Below the pieces are notes generated by a model, which saw only the letters and a list, made by a program, of their open reading frames with translations, had not been told where the DNA came from and ran no database searches. Source: Desulfobacteraceae bacterium Eth-SRB1 (GTDB lineage Bacteria; Desulfobacterota; Desulfobacteria; Desulfobacterales; ETH-SRB1). Taken from it: a stretch of DNA of 64,000 nt. Both the position numbers and the translations under genes were made by a program. Location: the NCBI GenBank assembly GCA_004193555.1, contig RPGP01000040.1:563127-627126 (forward strand), read 5' to 3'. This document shows positions 51,083 through 61,031 of the stretch, piece after piece (the first letter of the stretch is position 1; each line of letters starts with the position of its first letter).

Positions 51083-52237
51083 TTGACCTGGATAAATGAA
51101 GATCAATTACTGCTTTACTGCTGCAGGACAGAAAAGGCTAATCTACCAGAACTACAAAATATTGATTGGGATGTTTTTCTGGAAAAGGCTCGAAATGAGG
51201 GCATCTCCCCCATAGTTTTCAGCCGTCTCCCAGAAGTAACAAAACATTACGATATTTCCAAATATGTAACAGAAGAATTGAAAAAAGATTACTACTTGAG
51301 CGCCACAAAAAATGCCCTTATCTTTGAAGAGCTTAAAATAGTGCTTGCTCTGTTTAATCAGAGTAAGCTTCAGGTAATTGTAATGAAAGGCGCGGCATTA
51401 GCCGAAACAGTATATGGCAATCCGGCCCTGCGTCCCATGTCGGACGTTGACCTTCTTGTGAAAAAGGAAAATCTCCGTCAGGCAGATGAACTGTTAAAAA
51501 AAGTTGGCTATTCTCCGGCGGATCGATCTGTTGACAATGTTGATTTTACCTCGACCTACCTGACAACACTCGACTACAGAAACCCAGCAAAAAATTCCCC
51601 TTCTTTTCATGTCCACTGGCATTTTGTCAATTCAACAATACCCAATGAATCATATATTGGGCACATTAAAATGGATAATATATGGCAAGATGCCGTAAAG
51701 ACAATTATCGCAGATACCGAAACATGGGTTATGGCTCCCCATCATCTCTTAATACACCTGTCAGAACACGCCCTCCGGGTGACCCACTCTCTGAATAAAC
51801 TCAGCTATTTTTGTGATATTGACAGAGCCATCAATTATTATGGGAAAGGTCTGGATTGGGACCTTCTAATTCAAGATACCCTCAAATTCAACCTGAACAA
51901 AATGGTCTATACAACCCTCTATTTTTCGCGTTATTTTATTAAAGCCAATGTCCCGGAGGATGTCTTGCTGAAACTGAAGCCCAAAAGATTCAGTATTTCT
52001 GAAAAAATCTTCATGCGTAAAACCGCAGAAAACAAACGCGCCCCAGGCATGAGCTATCTGATACATTTATCCATGAACAAAGGGCTGGTGAAAAAGATGA
52101 AGTTTGTTGGAAAAACGCTATTCCCGCCGAAAGATATCCTGGCACAGAGAAGCTATATCTCCGAAGCAGATATGAATTACAGGTATTATCTTAACAGAAT
52201 TAAAGAAGTGCTGTCGCGTGTCTTGCAAATTACTTAA
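51083..52237 (+). CDS. NTP_transf_5 family nucleotidyltransferase-like protein
   Basis: 384 residues. The nucleotidyltransferase fold shows VIVMKGAALAETVYGNPALR and PMSDVDLLVKKENLRQADEL, the two metal-binding Asp in DVD. The rest is helical (HHLLIHLSEHALRVTHSLNK). The family (PF14907) is uncharacterised and recurs in RiPP and polysaccharide loci. It lies about 1.1 kb beyond the RiPP-like operon on the same strand, behind the MazF pair. The start is TTG in the track (attgacctgg); no better ATG is nearby. Confidence 0.75.
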   Translation: MTWINEDQLLLYCCRTEKANLPELQNIDWDVFLEKARNEGISPIVFSRLPEVTKHYDISKYVTEELKKDYYLSATKNALIFEELKIVLALFNQSKLQVIVMKGAALAETVYGNPALRPMSDVDLLVKKENLRQADELLKKVGYSPADRSVDNVDFTSTYLTTLDYRNPAKNSPSFHVHWHFVNSTIPNESYIGHIKMDNIWQDAVKTIIADTETWVMAPHHLLIHLSEHALRVTHSLNKLSYFCDIDRAINYYGKGLDWDLLIQDTLKFNLNKMVYTTLYFSRYFIKANVPEDVLLKLKPKRFSISEKIFMRKTAENKRAPGMSYLIHLSMNKGLVKKMKFVGKTLFPPKDILAQRSYISEADMNYRYYLNRIKEVLSRVLQIT

Positions 52238-53031
52238 CCCGAATCCCGTATGGCCTCTTTAACAATCCTGGAATCAACAATCTCCGCCTTTGAAATAAAT
52301 CCCGCCATAAGGCTCTTGTCGCAGATGTTGTTTATCACCCTTGGTATCCCCTTGGAATAATCGTATATGCCATCTAACGCCTGCGGGTCAATTATATTAT
52401 TGGCCGAACCTGCCTTCTTCAGACGAATTTCTATATAGTTCCGTGTTTCAACAAAATTAAAGGGATTTAAGTGATACCTTGTGGCAACCCTCTGATTCAG
52501 CTGCTTTATTTCCTTGACGACATCTTTCAGCTCAGGCTGACCAAGCAGGATAATTGTCAGCATAAACCTGTCGTTCAACTGAAAATTCATCAGCAATCGT
52601 ATCTCTTCAAAAGTTTCTCTGGAAATCAGATGCGCTTCATCTAATATCAGCAGGGTCCCCATGTCATTTTTGAGGTTTTCCAGCAGCCTTTCATTTAATA
52701 ATTTCAACATGTGGGACTTCGGTGAATTCCCGGCCGGATTCAAACCAAGATTATAGAGAATTTCTCTTAAAAAATCCAGCGGCTTGAGAACTGGATTAGT
52801 CATCAATCCTATATCGAACTTTGTATCGGAAAGCTGTTGTATCAGGACTCTGCTCAACGTTGTTTTTCCGCTGCCGATTTCCCCGGTAATCATAACTATA
52901 CCTTTGTTCCCTTTTATTGCATATAGAAGCCGGGCCAGCGCTTCCTCATGTTCCGGTGAATAATACATAAAATCCGGATCCGGAACATTTTCAAAAGGGA
53001 ATCTTTTAAGTCCCCAGTATTCTAAATACAT
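52234..53031 (-). CDS. ExeA-like AAA ATPase
   Basis: 265 residues: YLEYWGLKRFPFENVPDPDF is the usual ExeA-type start, then Walker A MITGEIGSGKTTLSRVLIQQ, Walker B LLILDEAHLISRETFEEIRL and LTIILLGQPELKDVV. The C-terminal peptidoglycan-binding domain of full ExeA is absent. Similar short ATPases accompany exopolysaccharide and exosortase loci. It overlaps the phosphatase gene by 10 bp and its stop overlaps that of the convergent gene. Confidence 0.85.
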   Translation of the reverse strand: MYLEYWGLKRFPFENVPDPDFMYYSPEHEEALARLLYAIKGNKGIVMITGEIGSGKTTLSRVLIQQLSDTKFDIGLMTNPVLKPLDFLREILYNLGLNPAGNSPKSHMLKLLNERLLENLKNDMGTLLILDEAHLISRETFEEIRLLMNFQLNDRFMLTIILLGQPELKDVVKEIKQLNQRVATRYHLNPFNFVETRNYIEIRLKKAGSANNIIDPQALDGIYDYSKGIPRVINNICDKSLMAGFISKAEIVDSRIVKEAIRDSG

Positions 53032-53486
53032 TTAAGCACTCCTTCAATAGCCAGGTATATCTCAGCAAAGCAAAGCCTGTAGTGATAATTAGACAGCCTG
53101 TATGGATCTTTTATATCATCCATATCACCGCTGTTCAACTGGGTGCAACCCCTGGAAAATGGTTTTAAGAGAAAGACCTTTTCTTCTGCATCGGAATAAT
53201 TTTCAATGATCGCCTCCCGGTGCTGTTGCTCCATCACAAGTATCATATCCGTTTCAGCGACAATATCTTCTGTCAACGGCCTTGATTTATGGTCGTGACC
53301 ATCAAATCCCTTCTCTTCCAGAATATCAACAGCCTTGGGGTCGGCAGACACGCCCTCCATATTAATGAGGGAAGCTGATGATATCTCGAGATCGCCACGA
53401 CTGTTCTCCTCTGATTTTTTCCTGAATATGCGCTCTGCCATAAAACTCCGGCAGATATTGGCGGTGCAGATAAATAGTATTTTCAT
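53022..53486 (-). CDS. Low-molecular-weight protein tyrosine phosphatase (Wzb-like)
   Basis: 154 residues. The P-loop is FICTANICRSFMAERIF (C-x5-R-S) and the general acid sits in DDIKDPYRLSNY (DPYR). It would remove phosphate from the Tyr-rich tail of the Wzc-like kinase encoded 13 kb away, the standard Wzb-Wzc cycle controlling polysaccharide assembly. It is cotranscribed with the ExeA-like ATPase. Confidence 0.87.
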   Translation of the reverse strand: MKILFICTANICRSFMAERIFRKKSEENSRGDLEISSASLINMEGVSADPKAVDILEEKGFDGHDHKSRPLTEDIVAETDMILVMEQQHREAIIENYSDAEEKVFLLKPFSRGCTQLNSGDMDDIKDPYRLSNYHYRLCFAEIYLAIEGVLKCI

Positions 53487-53585
53487 TAAAAAACCTTTTC
53501 GACAGGATTAACATCTTAAAAGTTTTTTTATATATCAATGCAATAATATTATTCAAGCTTTTTATAGCAAAACAAATTCATATCC

Positions 53586-53614
53586 TTGCTTAACAAATCG
53601 GCATCTGTTAATAT
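53586..53614 (+). promoter_or_regulatory. Candidate promoter of the PBP1A gene
   Basis: TTGCTT and TAATAT are spaced 17 bp apart, 95 bp before the ATG. Both are imperfect matches to -35 and -10 consensus boxes. Confidence 0.3.
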
Positions 53615-53708
53615 GAAAAATTTAAAAAAGAGGTATCAGGAAGCAGAAAGCATAGATCACAGATTTTCTTAACACTTAACACCTAACACCTAACACTTTT
53701 TGCAAATT

Positions 53709-56114
53709 ATGACTAAACGTAAAACAAGCTCACAGATATTAAAAAAACGCGCCAGACAAGAGCAGGAAAGTTATTTCTTAAAAATTGTCAGATTCCTTCT
53801 ATGGTCAATGCTTTTTCTTGTAATATCCGGTGTATTTTCAGTTGTCGGCATTTATTTTTACCTGTGTAAAGATCTCCCTCAAATATCTTCTCTAACTGAT
53901 TACCGTCCTCCGGTGATCACAACAGTCTTTTCTGACGACAACAGGAAGATAGCTGAATTTTATAAAGAACGAAGGGTTGTGGTTCCCCTGTCCAGCCTGC
54001 CGACAATGCTGACAGAAGCCTTCGTTGCCGCTGAGGATGCAAGATTTTTTATACACAAAGGAATAGATTTTTTCAGTATTGTCAGGGCGCTTTTTAAAAA
54101 TATCGAGGCGGGAACTATTGTCCAGGGCGGCAGCACTATTACACAGCAGGTTACAAAATCCTTCTTTTTGACACCTGAAAGAAGCTACACGCGTAAAATT
54201 AAAGAAGCAATCCTCGCATACCGCATTGACAAAAGATTTTCAAAAGAAGAAATCCTTTTTTTGTATTTAAATCAAATATATTTAGGACACGGCGCATACG
54301 GTGTAGAAGCCGCTTCCGAAAACTATTTCGGAAAATCAGCCATGGAATTAAACCTCGCGGAATGTACCATATTAGCCGGCCTGCCCCAGGCTCCAAGCAG
54401 ATATTCTCCCTTCAGATATCCGGAAAGAGCAAAGCAGCGCCAGATATACGTTTTAAACCGCATGGTTGCGGAAAGTTATATAAACAACAGTCAAGCCACC
54501 GAAGCCATAAATACAAAACTCGACATAAAGCCGAGACAAAACTGGTTTATTAAAAAGGCTCCTTTTTATACAGAACATATAAGACGTTATATTGAAAAAA
54601 AATATGGTTCAGACATCTTGTATAAGGAAGGCCTTAAAATTTACACTCCCGCAAATATTGAGATGCAAAGAATCGCCCGTGATGAAATAAATAAAGGATT
54701 AAAGGCTCTTGATAAGCGACAGGGTTATCGAGGACCTGTAAATCATCTTCCCCTGAAAGAGATTGAAGCGTTTTCAAAAGAAGTTCAAAATGAACACGAA
54801 AAAGATTCGCTGGCTGAAGAAAAAATTGTTACAGGTGTCGTGATAGAAGTCAATGACAAGGATAAAACTGTGTCTGTTCGAATGGGAAATGTTTATGGAA
54901 CAATAAGAATAGCCGATATGCGATGGGCGCGAAAACCTGATCCCGAGGTTCCTTACTACGAATCCAGGATAAATCGGCCCGGCGAGGTTCTTAGCATAGG
55001 TGATATTATATTAGTTAAACTGAAAAATAAAATTGAAGACACCGGGTTGTGGGAGCTTGCCCTTGAACAGACGCCAATGGCTCAGTCTGCCCTGCTTTGC
55101 ATGGACATGGAAACAGGCCGGGTAAAGGCAATGGTAGGGGGGCGGGATTACAAGAAAAGCCAGTTCAACAGAGCTATTCAGTCGAGGCGCCAGCCCGGTT
55201 CTGCATTCAAACCGATAATATATGCTGCGGCGCTTGACAAGGGATACACTCCTGCAAGCATGATAATCGATTCTCCCATTGTATTTGAAGATTTAGAACG
55301 CGACTCTACATGGAAACCGAGAAATTACAAGGAAAAATTCTACGGCCCCACCCTTTTTCGGCAAGCTCTTGCAAAATCGCGTAATGTTGTAACCATAAAA
55401 ATTTTAAGGGATATTGGTATTGATTACGCAATAGATTATGCTAAAAAACTTGGTGTTACCTCCAATATAAACAGAGACCTTTCCATAGCTCTGGGTTCTT
55501 CGGGCGTGTCTCTGCTTGAAATTGCCGGCGCTTACTCTGTTTTCGCCAATCTCGGATATTATCTGGAACCTGTTTTTATTACAAAAATTGTTGACAGAGA
55601 AGGGAATGTAATTGAAACTAATAATATAGAAAAAAAACAGGTCATTGAAGCAAGCACAGCCTATATTATGACAAGTCTTCTCGAAAGCGTGGTTAAAGAA
55701 GGAACCGGCCGTAGAGTACGGGCTTTGAACAGGCCTGTGGCAGGCAAAACCGGCACAACAAACAATCTTAATGATGCCTGGTTTATAGGATACACTCCAG
55801 GGTACATAACAGGAGTGTGGGTGGGTTTTGATAATGAAATTTCCCTTGGAAAGTCCGAAACAGGTTCCAGGGCTGCAAGTCCGATATGGCTTGGTTTCAT
55901 GAAGGAAATTCTTAAAGATAAACCTGTCAGGGTTTTTAATGTGCCGGAAGGGGTTGTTTTTTCAAAAATCGATGCCGAAACCGGTCTTCTGCCTATCCCT
56001 GAATCAAAAAAGACAATATTTGAATGTTTCAAGGAAGGAACCGTCCCAACAGAATATTCAATAAAAACCGATTCGATTACAAGGCCGGAGCAGTTTTTCA
56101 AATCAGGCATGTAG
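53709..56114 (+). CDS. mrcA: Penicillin-binding protein 1A (bifunctional PBP)
   Basis: About 801 residues. I use the ATG at 53709 instead of the listed TTG, because the latter adds only MQI. After one transmembrane helix comes the GT51 glycosyltransferase (EDARFFIHKGIDFFSIVRAL, GGSTITQQVTKSFFLT), an OB-like insert, and the transpeptidase with SxxK in QPGSAFKPIIYAAALDKG, S-R-N in LAKSRNVVTI and KTG in VAGKTGTTNNLND. It polymerises and crosslinks peptidoglycan in the periplasm. A good ribosome site is not seen. Confidence 0.94.
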   Translation: MTKRKTSSQILKKRARQEQESYFLKIVRFLLWSMLFLVISGVFSVVGIYFYLCKDLPQISSLTDYRPPVITTVFSDDNRKIAEFYKERRVVVPLSSLPTMLTEAFVAAEDARFFIHKGIDFFSIVRALFKNIEAGTIVQGGSTITQQVTKSFFLTPERSYTRKIKEAILAYRIDKRFSKEEILFLYLNQIYLGHGAYGVEAASENYFGKSAMELNLAECTILAGLPQAPSRYSPFRYPERAKQRQIYVLNRMVAESYINNSQATEAINTKLDIKPRQNWFIKKAPFYTEHIRRYIEKKYGSDILYKEGLKIYTPANIEMQRIARDEINKGLKALDKRQGYRGPVNHLPLKEIEAFSKEVQNEHEKDSLAEEKIVTGVVIEVNDKDKTVSVRMGNVYGTIRIADMRWARKPDPEVPYYESRINRPGEVLSIGDIILVKLKNKIEDTGLWELALEQTPMAQSALLCMDMETGRVKAMVGGRDYKKSQFNRAIQSRRQPGSAFKPIIYAAALDKGYTPASMIIDSPIVFEDLERDSTWKPRNYKEKFYGPTLFRQALAKSRNVVTIKILRDIGIDYAIDYAKKLGVTSNINRDLSIALGSSGVSLLEIAGAYSVFANLGYYLEPVFITKIVDREGNVIETNNIEKKQVIEASTAYIMTSLLESVVKEGTGRRVRALNRPVAGKTGTTNNLNDAWFIGYTPGYITGVWVGFDNEISLGKSETGSRAASPIWLGFMKEILKDKPVRVFNVPEGVVFSKIDAETGLLPIPESKKTIFECFKEGTVPTEYSIKTDSITRPEQFFKSGM

Positions 56115-56157
56115 GGATCAGGAGTCAGAGGTCGGAGGTCGGAAGTCAGATTAAAAG

Positions 56158-56191
56158 ATGAACGTCCAACATCGAACATCGAACGTCGAAT
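56158..56191. repeat. AACGTCCAACATCGAACATC repeat, copy A
   Basis: Direct units of CGAACATCGAACGTCGAATG. The same family stands in opposite orientation at 59905-59939, on the other side of the TRAP operon. Confidence 0.6.
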
Positions 56192-56296
56192 GAAAAACAA
56201 AAGAAAGGCTATTTGAATTCTTCATGCTCTTCGTATTTTTCGTGAAACCCAACAAAAATAAGCTCTTTGTATTTAGTTGAGCGAAGCGAATCCTTA

Positions 56297-56344
56297 ACTT
56301 TAGGCACTTTAATATACTTTAGTTCACTTTAGACACTTTAATAA
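56297..56344 (+). repeat. ACTTTA units at about 10-bp spacing
   Basis: ACTTTAGGC, ACTTTAATAT, ACTTTAGTTC, ACTTTAGAC and ACTTTAATAA follow one another directly upstream of the TAXI receptor gene. The helical spacing would place all units on one DNA face. Confidence 0.5.
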
Positions 56345-56384
56345 TTTTAACATCTAACACAAAAGTTGAAAAAGGAGGATTTCC

Positions 56385-57365
56385 ATGAGGTTAAATAAAT
56401 TTTTGGCTGTTTTTATCGGAATCTGCGCATTTTTGATTATAACTCTTACATTTTCCACAGAATCATTTGCAAAAAGAAAAATTTACAAGTTCGGAGGCGG
56501 GCCTGCCGGCGGAACATTCCAGTTCATGGCCGGAGGTATAGCCACTTATGGGCCTGTTAAGGCGATAAAAGAATTCAGAGTGCTGGCAGGGGCTTCAGCC
56601 GGTTCTGTAGAAAACTTAAGGGCGGTTAATTCCGGCAAATACGCTATGGGAGTAGTATATTCCGGCCATGTGTTCCTTGGCAAAAACGGAATGATGAAAA
56701 ATGACCCTACAAAATACAACGACGTACTCGCTGTCAGCTATTTCTATGGCGCCCCTGCCCAGCTTGTGGTCAGGGCTAATTCGGGAATCAAAAGCGCAAT
56801 GCAGCTAATCGGGAAAAAGGTTGGCGTTGGAAACGCCGGTTCCGGAGCATACGCCAATTGCGACATGTTCTTTAATCACCTCGGAATCTGGGATAAAATT
56901 GAGAGAAATGCCATGGGTTACAACGATGCTGCCACTGCATTTAACAACCATCAATTAGACGCTTTCTGGCTGTTTACCGCATTTCCGAGCGGAGCGGTTA
57001 TTATGGCTGCGCAGACAAACGACATAGCCCTGGTCGATCTCGGAGCAGACGCTGCAAAAAGCGGTTTTATTAAGAAATATCCTTACTTTTCAAAGCTGTC
57101 TGTACCGGCAGGCACATACAAAGGGGTTAATTATGATACTCCATCATTTCAGGATTCCTGCCTCTGGGTAGCTAATTCAAAGGTTCCTGCGGATGTGGTT
57201 TACAAGCTTCTATCGCTCGTTTACACAGATGAAGGGCTTGCGCATATGAGAAACGTAAAAAAGACCGCAAAAGCCATGAGCATCAAGGATGGTATCAAAG
57301 GAATCGTGACGCCTATGCATCCCGGCGCCATTAAGTTCTGGAAAGAAAAAGGAATATTGAAATAA
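56385..57365 (+). CDS. TAXI-family TRAP transporter solute-binding protein
   Basis: 326 residues. The signal peptide FLAVFIGICAFLIITLTFST ends at ESFAKRK. The mature part has YKFGGGPAGGTFQFMAGGIA, GSVENLRAVNSGKYAMGVVY and KKVGVGNAGSGAYANCDMFF, typical of TAXI receptors. It binds an organic solute, often a dicarboxylate or similar anion, in the periplasm. The strong site AAAGGAGGA precedes the ATG. A terminator follows, so receptor can be made in excess over the permease. Confidence 0.92.
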   Translation: MRLNKFLAVFIGICAFLIITLTFSTESFAKRKIYKFGGGPAGGTFQFMAGGIATYGPVKAIKEFRVLAGASAGSVENLRAVNSGKYAMGVVYSGHVFLGKNGMMKNDPTKYNDVLAVSYFYGAPAQLVVRANSGIKSAMQLIGKKVGVGNAGSGAYANCDMFFNHLGIWDKIERNAMGYNDAATAFNNHQLDAFWLFTAFPSGAVIMAAQTNDIALVDLGADAAKSGFIKKYPYFSKLSVPAGTYKGVNYDTPSFQDSCLWVANSKVPADVVYKLLSLVYTDEGLAHMRNVKKTAKAMSIKDGIKGIVTPMHPGAIKFWKEKGILK

Positions 57366-57376
57366 TTCATATAAAC

Positions 57377-57409
57377 AAAAGGGCGGTATTGATTAATACC
57401 GCCCTTTTT
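57377..57409 (+). terminator. Rho-independent terminator after the TAXI receptor
   Basis: AAAGGGCGGTATT, loop GATT, AATACCGCCCTTT and then T residues: a perfect 13-bp stem. The permease starts 26 bp downstream, so partial termination probably sets the receptor to permease ratio. Confidence 0.9.
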
Positions 57410-57434
57410 ACATGCTCAAATTCCGGAGAATGCA

Positions 57435-59168
57435 GTGTACAGCAAATTAAACAGGTTTGAAAAAATAATATTTGATATTCTATCTGTATTCATGGTCGTT
57501 TTTTACTGCTATTCAGCGGTCTTGAGGCCGGCGGCCACCCAGTATCACCGCGGAATATATATCATTATTACCTATGTTCTCGTCTTTTTGCTTTATAAGT
57601 CCAAATCACGCCTGATGCGTGTTGTAGATTACATACTGATATTTCTTTCCATATCCACTGTTGGGTATTGGATGCTGAATTTTGAAGTTATAAACTACCG
57701 CACAGGCGCTGAAACCCCCGTAGATATGGCCGTCGCCGTGGTTGGGGTTTTAATCGGAATCGAGCTGGCCAGGCGGGTAGTCGGCATGGCCTTTGTTATA
57801 ATCGGCATATTGCTGCTGATATACGGGGTTTATGGGCCATATGCTCCGGATCTTTTCGCACATCCCGGTGACACGTTTCCGTGCCTGTGCACAACCATAT
57901 TCTATAAAAGCGACGGCGTATTCGGCATAATGGCCAATGTTCTGGCAACCTATGTGCTCTTATTTGTGCTTTTCGGAGCTTTTTTGAAAAAGTGCGGAGC
58001 CCAGAAATTCTTCATAGATTTTCCCCTGGCTTTAGTTGGTCATAAAATTGGAGGGCCGGGCAAGGTTGCTGTTGTCGCAAGCGGTCTTTTTGGTTCCATA
58101 TCGGGCAGCGCCATAGCCAACACGGTTTCCACCGGCGCATTCACCATACCGATGATGAAAAAAGCAGGCTTCAAACCCCATATTGCGGGAGCCATAGAGC
58201 CTGCCGCTTCAATCGGCGGCATGTTCATGCCTCCCATTATGGGAGCCGGCGGCTTTATCATGGCAGAGCTTACCGGCATGCCTTATTCCAGAATAATGCT
58301 GGTCGCCCTGTTCCCGGCGTTTATGTATTTTTTCAGTGTCTTTGTCATGATCCATTACGAAGCCAAAAAGCACAACATCGTTGGTGAAAGATACCGGTAC
58401 GGCGCTCTTGAAATTCTGAAAAAAGAATGGTTTTATACCCTGCCGCTTATCGTGATAACGTTCTTTATGCTTTACGGTTTTTCAGCAGGGTATTCGGCTA
58501 TTCTTGGCATTGTATCCTGTCTTATCATAAGCTGGTTCAGAAAAGAGACCCGCATTGGTATAAAAAGATTTATTGAAGCCTCCAGGGAGGGAACGGAAAG
58601 CAGCCTTAAAATCGGCGCCACCGTAGGAGTTATCGGGATTATAATCGGAGTGCTCACCTTTACCGGGCTTGTGCTCACCTTTGCTGATATCGTAATCCAG
58701 CTTGCACACGGGAACCTCTTTTTAACGATTCTGCTTATCGCGCTTGCCTCTCTTGTGCTGGGTATGGGGGTGCCGGTAACCGCAGCATACCTGATTACCG
58801 CAGTTGTTGCTGTGCCTGCCTTAACTCACATCGGCGTAAACGATATCGCAGCCCATATGATCGTGTACTGGCTGTCCCAGGACTCCAACATTACCCCGCC
58901 TGTCTGTATCGCCGCCTTTGCAGGCGCGACCATTGCAGGCGCAAATATGTGGAGAACCGCCTTCTCTGCCTTTAAATTCGCCAAGTTCCTGTATATTGGG
59001 CCATTTTTGTTCGGTTATGTGCCGGGCTTCTCGCTGCAGGGTGATACAATGGATATTATTAAAGTATTTATCCTTATTATAATCGGCACATATTTGTTCG
59101 CTTATATCATGAGCGGCATCTGGTTTAAGAATATAAAAGACTTGTTCAAAAAATCTCAGACAGGATAA
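57435..59168 (+). CDS. TRAP transporter fused permease (4TM/12TM)
   Basis: 577 residues, nearly all membrane. The small DctQ-like part is at the N-terminus; the large part shows GGPGKVAVVASGLFGSISGS, NTVSTGAFTIPMMKKAGFKP and EPAASIGGMFMPPIMGAGGF, all characteristic of TRAP-TAXI fused permeases. It couples solute uptake to an ion gradient. The start codon is GTG. It operates with the upstream receptor and perhaps the downstream universal stress protein. Confidence 0.92.
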   Translation: MYSKLNRFEKIIFDILSVFMVVFYCYSAVLRPAATQYHRGIYIIITYVLVFLLYKSKSRLMRVVDYILIFLSISTVGYWMLNFEVINYRTGAETPVDMAVAVVGVLIGIELARRVVGMAFVIIGILLLIYGVYGPYAPDLFAHPGDTFPCLCTTIFYKSDGVFGIMANVLATYVLLFVLFGAFLKKCGAQKFFIDFPLALVGHKIGGPGKVAVVASGLFGSISGSAIANTVSTGAFTIPMMKKAGFKPHIAGAIEPAASIGGMFMPPIMGAGGFIMAELTGMPYSRIMLVALFPAFMYFFSVFVMIHYEAKKHNIVGERYRYGALEILKKEWFYTLPLIVITFFMLYGFSAGYSAILGIVSCLIISWFRKETRIGIKRFIEASREGTESSLKIGATVGVIGIIIGVLTFTGLVLTFADIVIQLAHGNLFLTILLIALASLVLGMGVPVTAAYLITAVVAVPALTHIGVNDIAAHMIVYWLSQDSNITPPVCIAAFAGATIAGANMWRTAFSAFKFAKFLYIGPFLFGYVPGFSLQGDTMDIIKVFILIIIGTYLFAYIMSGIWFKNIKDLFKKSQTG

Positions 59169-59281
59169 CAGGATAAACAAGATTAACGGAAAAAATTATT
59201 GGTCGCGCATACAGAGTTTACAAACGAATGAGCTTTGATGTTTTAATCCTGAATATCCTGTTAATCCTGTCAAAAAAGTTT
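59169..59281. repeat. GACAGGATAACAGGAT inverted repeat
   Basis: GACAGGATAACAGGATAAACAAGATTAAC on the left pairs with GAATATCCTGTTAATCCTGTC on the right. It may stop or slow transcription between permease and Usp. Related half copies occur at 45227, 51026 and 53499. Confidence 0.6.
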
Positions 59282-59298
59282 CTTTGAAAGGCCTAAGA

Positions 59299-59820
59299 AT
59301 GATAATTCCAAAAGTTGAAATCAAAAAAATACTTTATACTACCGATCTTTCCGAAAATTCCCGTTACGCTTTTGCCTACGCCGCAAGCCTTGCCAACCGT
59401 TATGCGGCAAAACTCGTTCTTCTTCATGTATTGCCTGAACTCCCGAAAGTCGATGCAAGGGTTATCGGTTATATTGAAGAAGCCATGTGGGAAGAAATCA
59501 AGATGAAAAACATATTGGACGCAAAAATGACTCTTACGGGCAAGAAAAGAGGCAACGTTGCCATAAGGGAAGCTTTAGAGCAATTTTGTGAAGATACAAA
59601 GAAAAATTATGAAGGCGCTTCATTTGTCGCCGATGAGATTATCATTAAAAGGGGCAATCCTGTTGAAGAGATTGTAAAGCTGGCTGAAGAACAAAACTGC
59701 GATCTTATTGTAATGGGTCGTTACGGGCACGGAACCCTCAAGGATGCAATGATCGGAAGCACAGCGCGTCGTGTGTTACGAAGAACCCAAAAGGCTCTGT
59801 TAGTGGTGCGTCTTCCTTAG
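59299..59820 (+). CDS. Universal stress protein (UspA family)
   Basis: 173 residues from the ATG in CTAAGAATGATA, preceded by GAAAGG; the listed TTG adds five residues not found in the family. KKILYTTDLSENSRYAFAYA begins the fold. The ATP-binding motif VMGRYGHGTLKDAMIGSTARRV (G-x2-G-x9-G-S) is intact. Usp genes often accompany TRAP transporters and may regulate them in an ATP-dependent way. Confidence 0.9.
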   Translation: MIIPKVEIKKILYTTDLSENSRYAFAYAASLANRYAAKLVLLHVLPELPKVDARVIGYIEEAMWEEIKMKNILDAKMTLTGKKRGNVAIREALEQFCEDTKKNYEGASFVADEIIIKRGNPVEEIVKLAEEQNCDLIVMGRYGHGTLKDAMIGSTARRVLRRTQKALLVVRLP

Positions 59821-59904
59821 AATAACAACTGAAATTGCTGAGTTTATGCTGAGGAACCGAAGTGCTTCGCCAGTTTATAAATTAGCAGAATACCCTTATT
59901 CAAA

Positions 59905-61020
<1,116 letters not shown>

Positions 61021-61031
61021 TCATCAATCCT

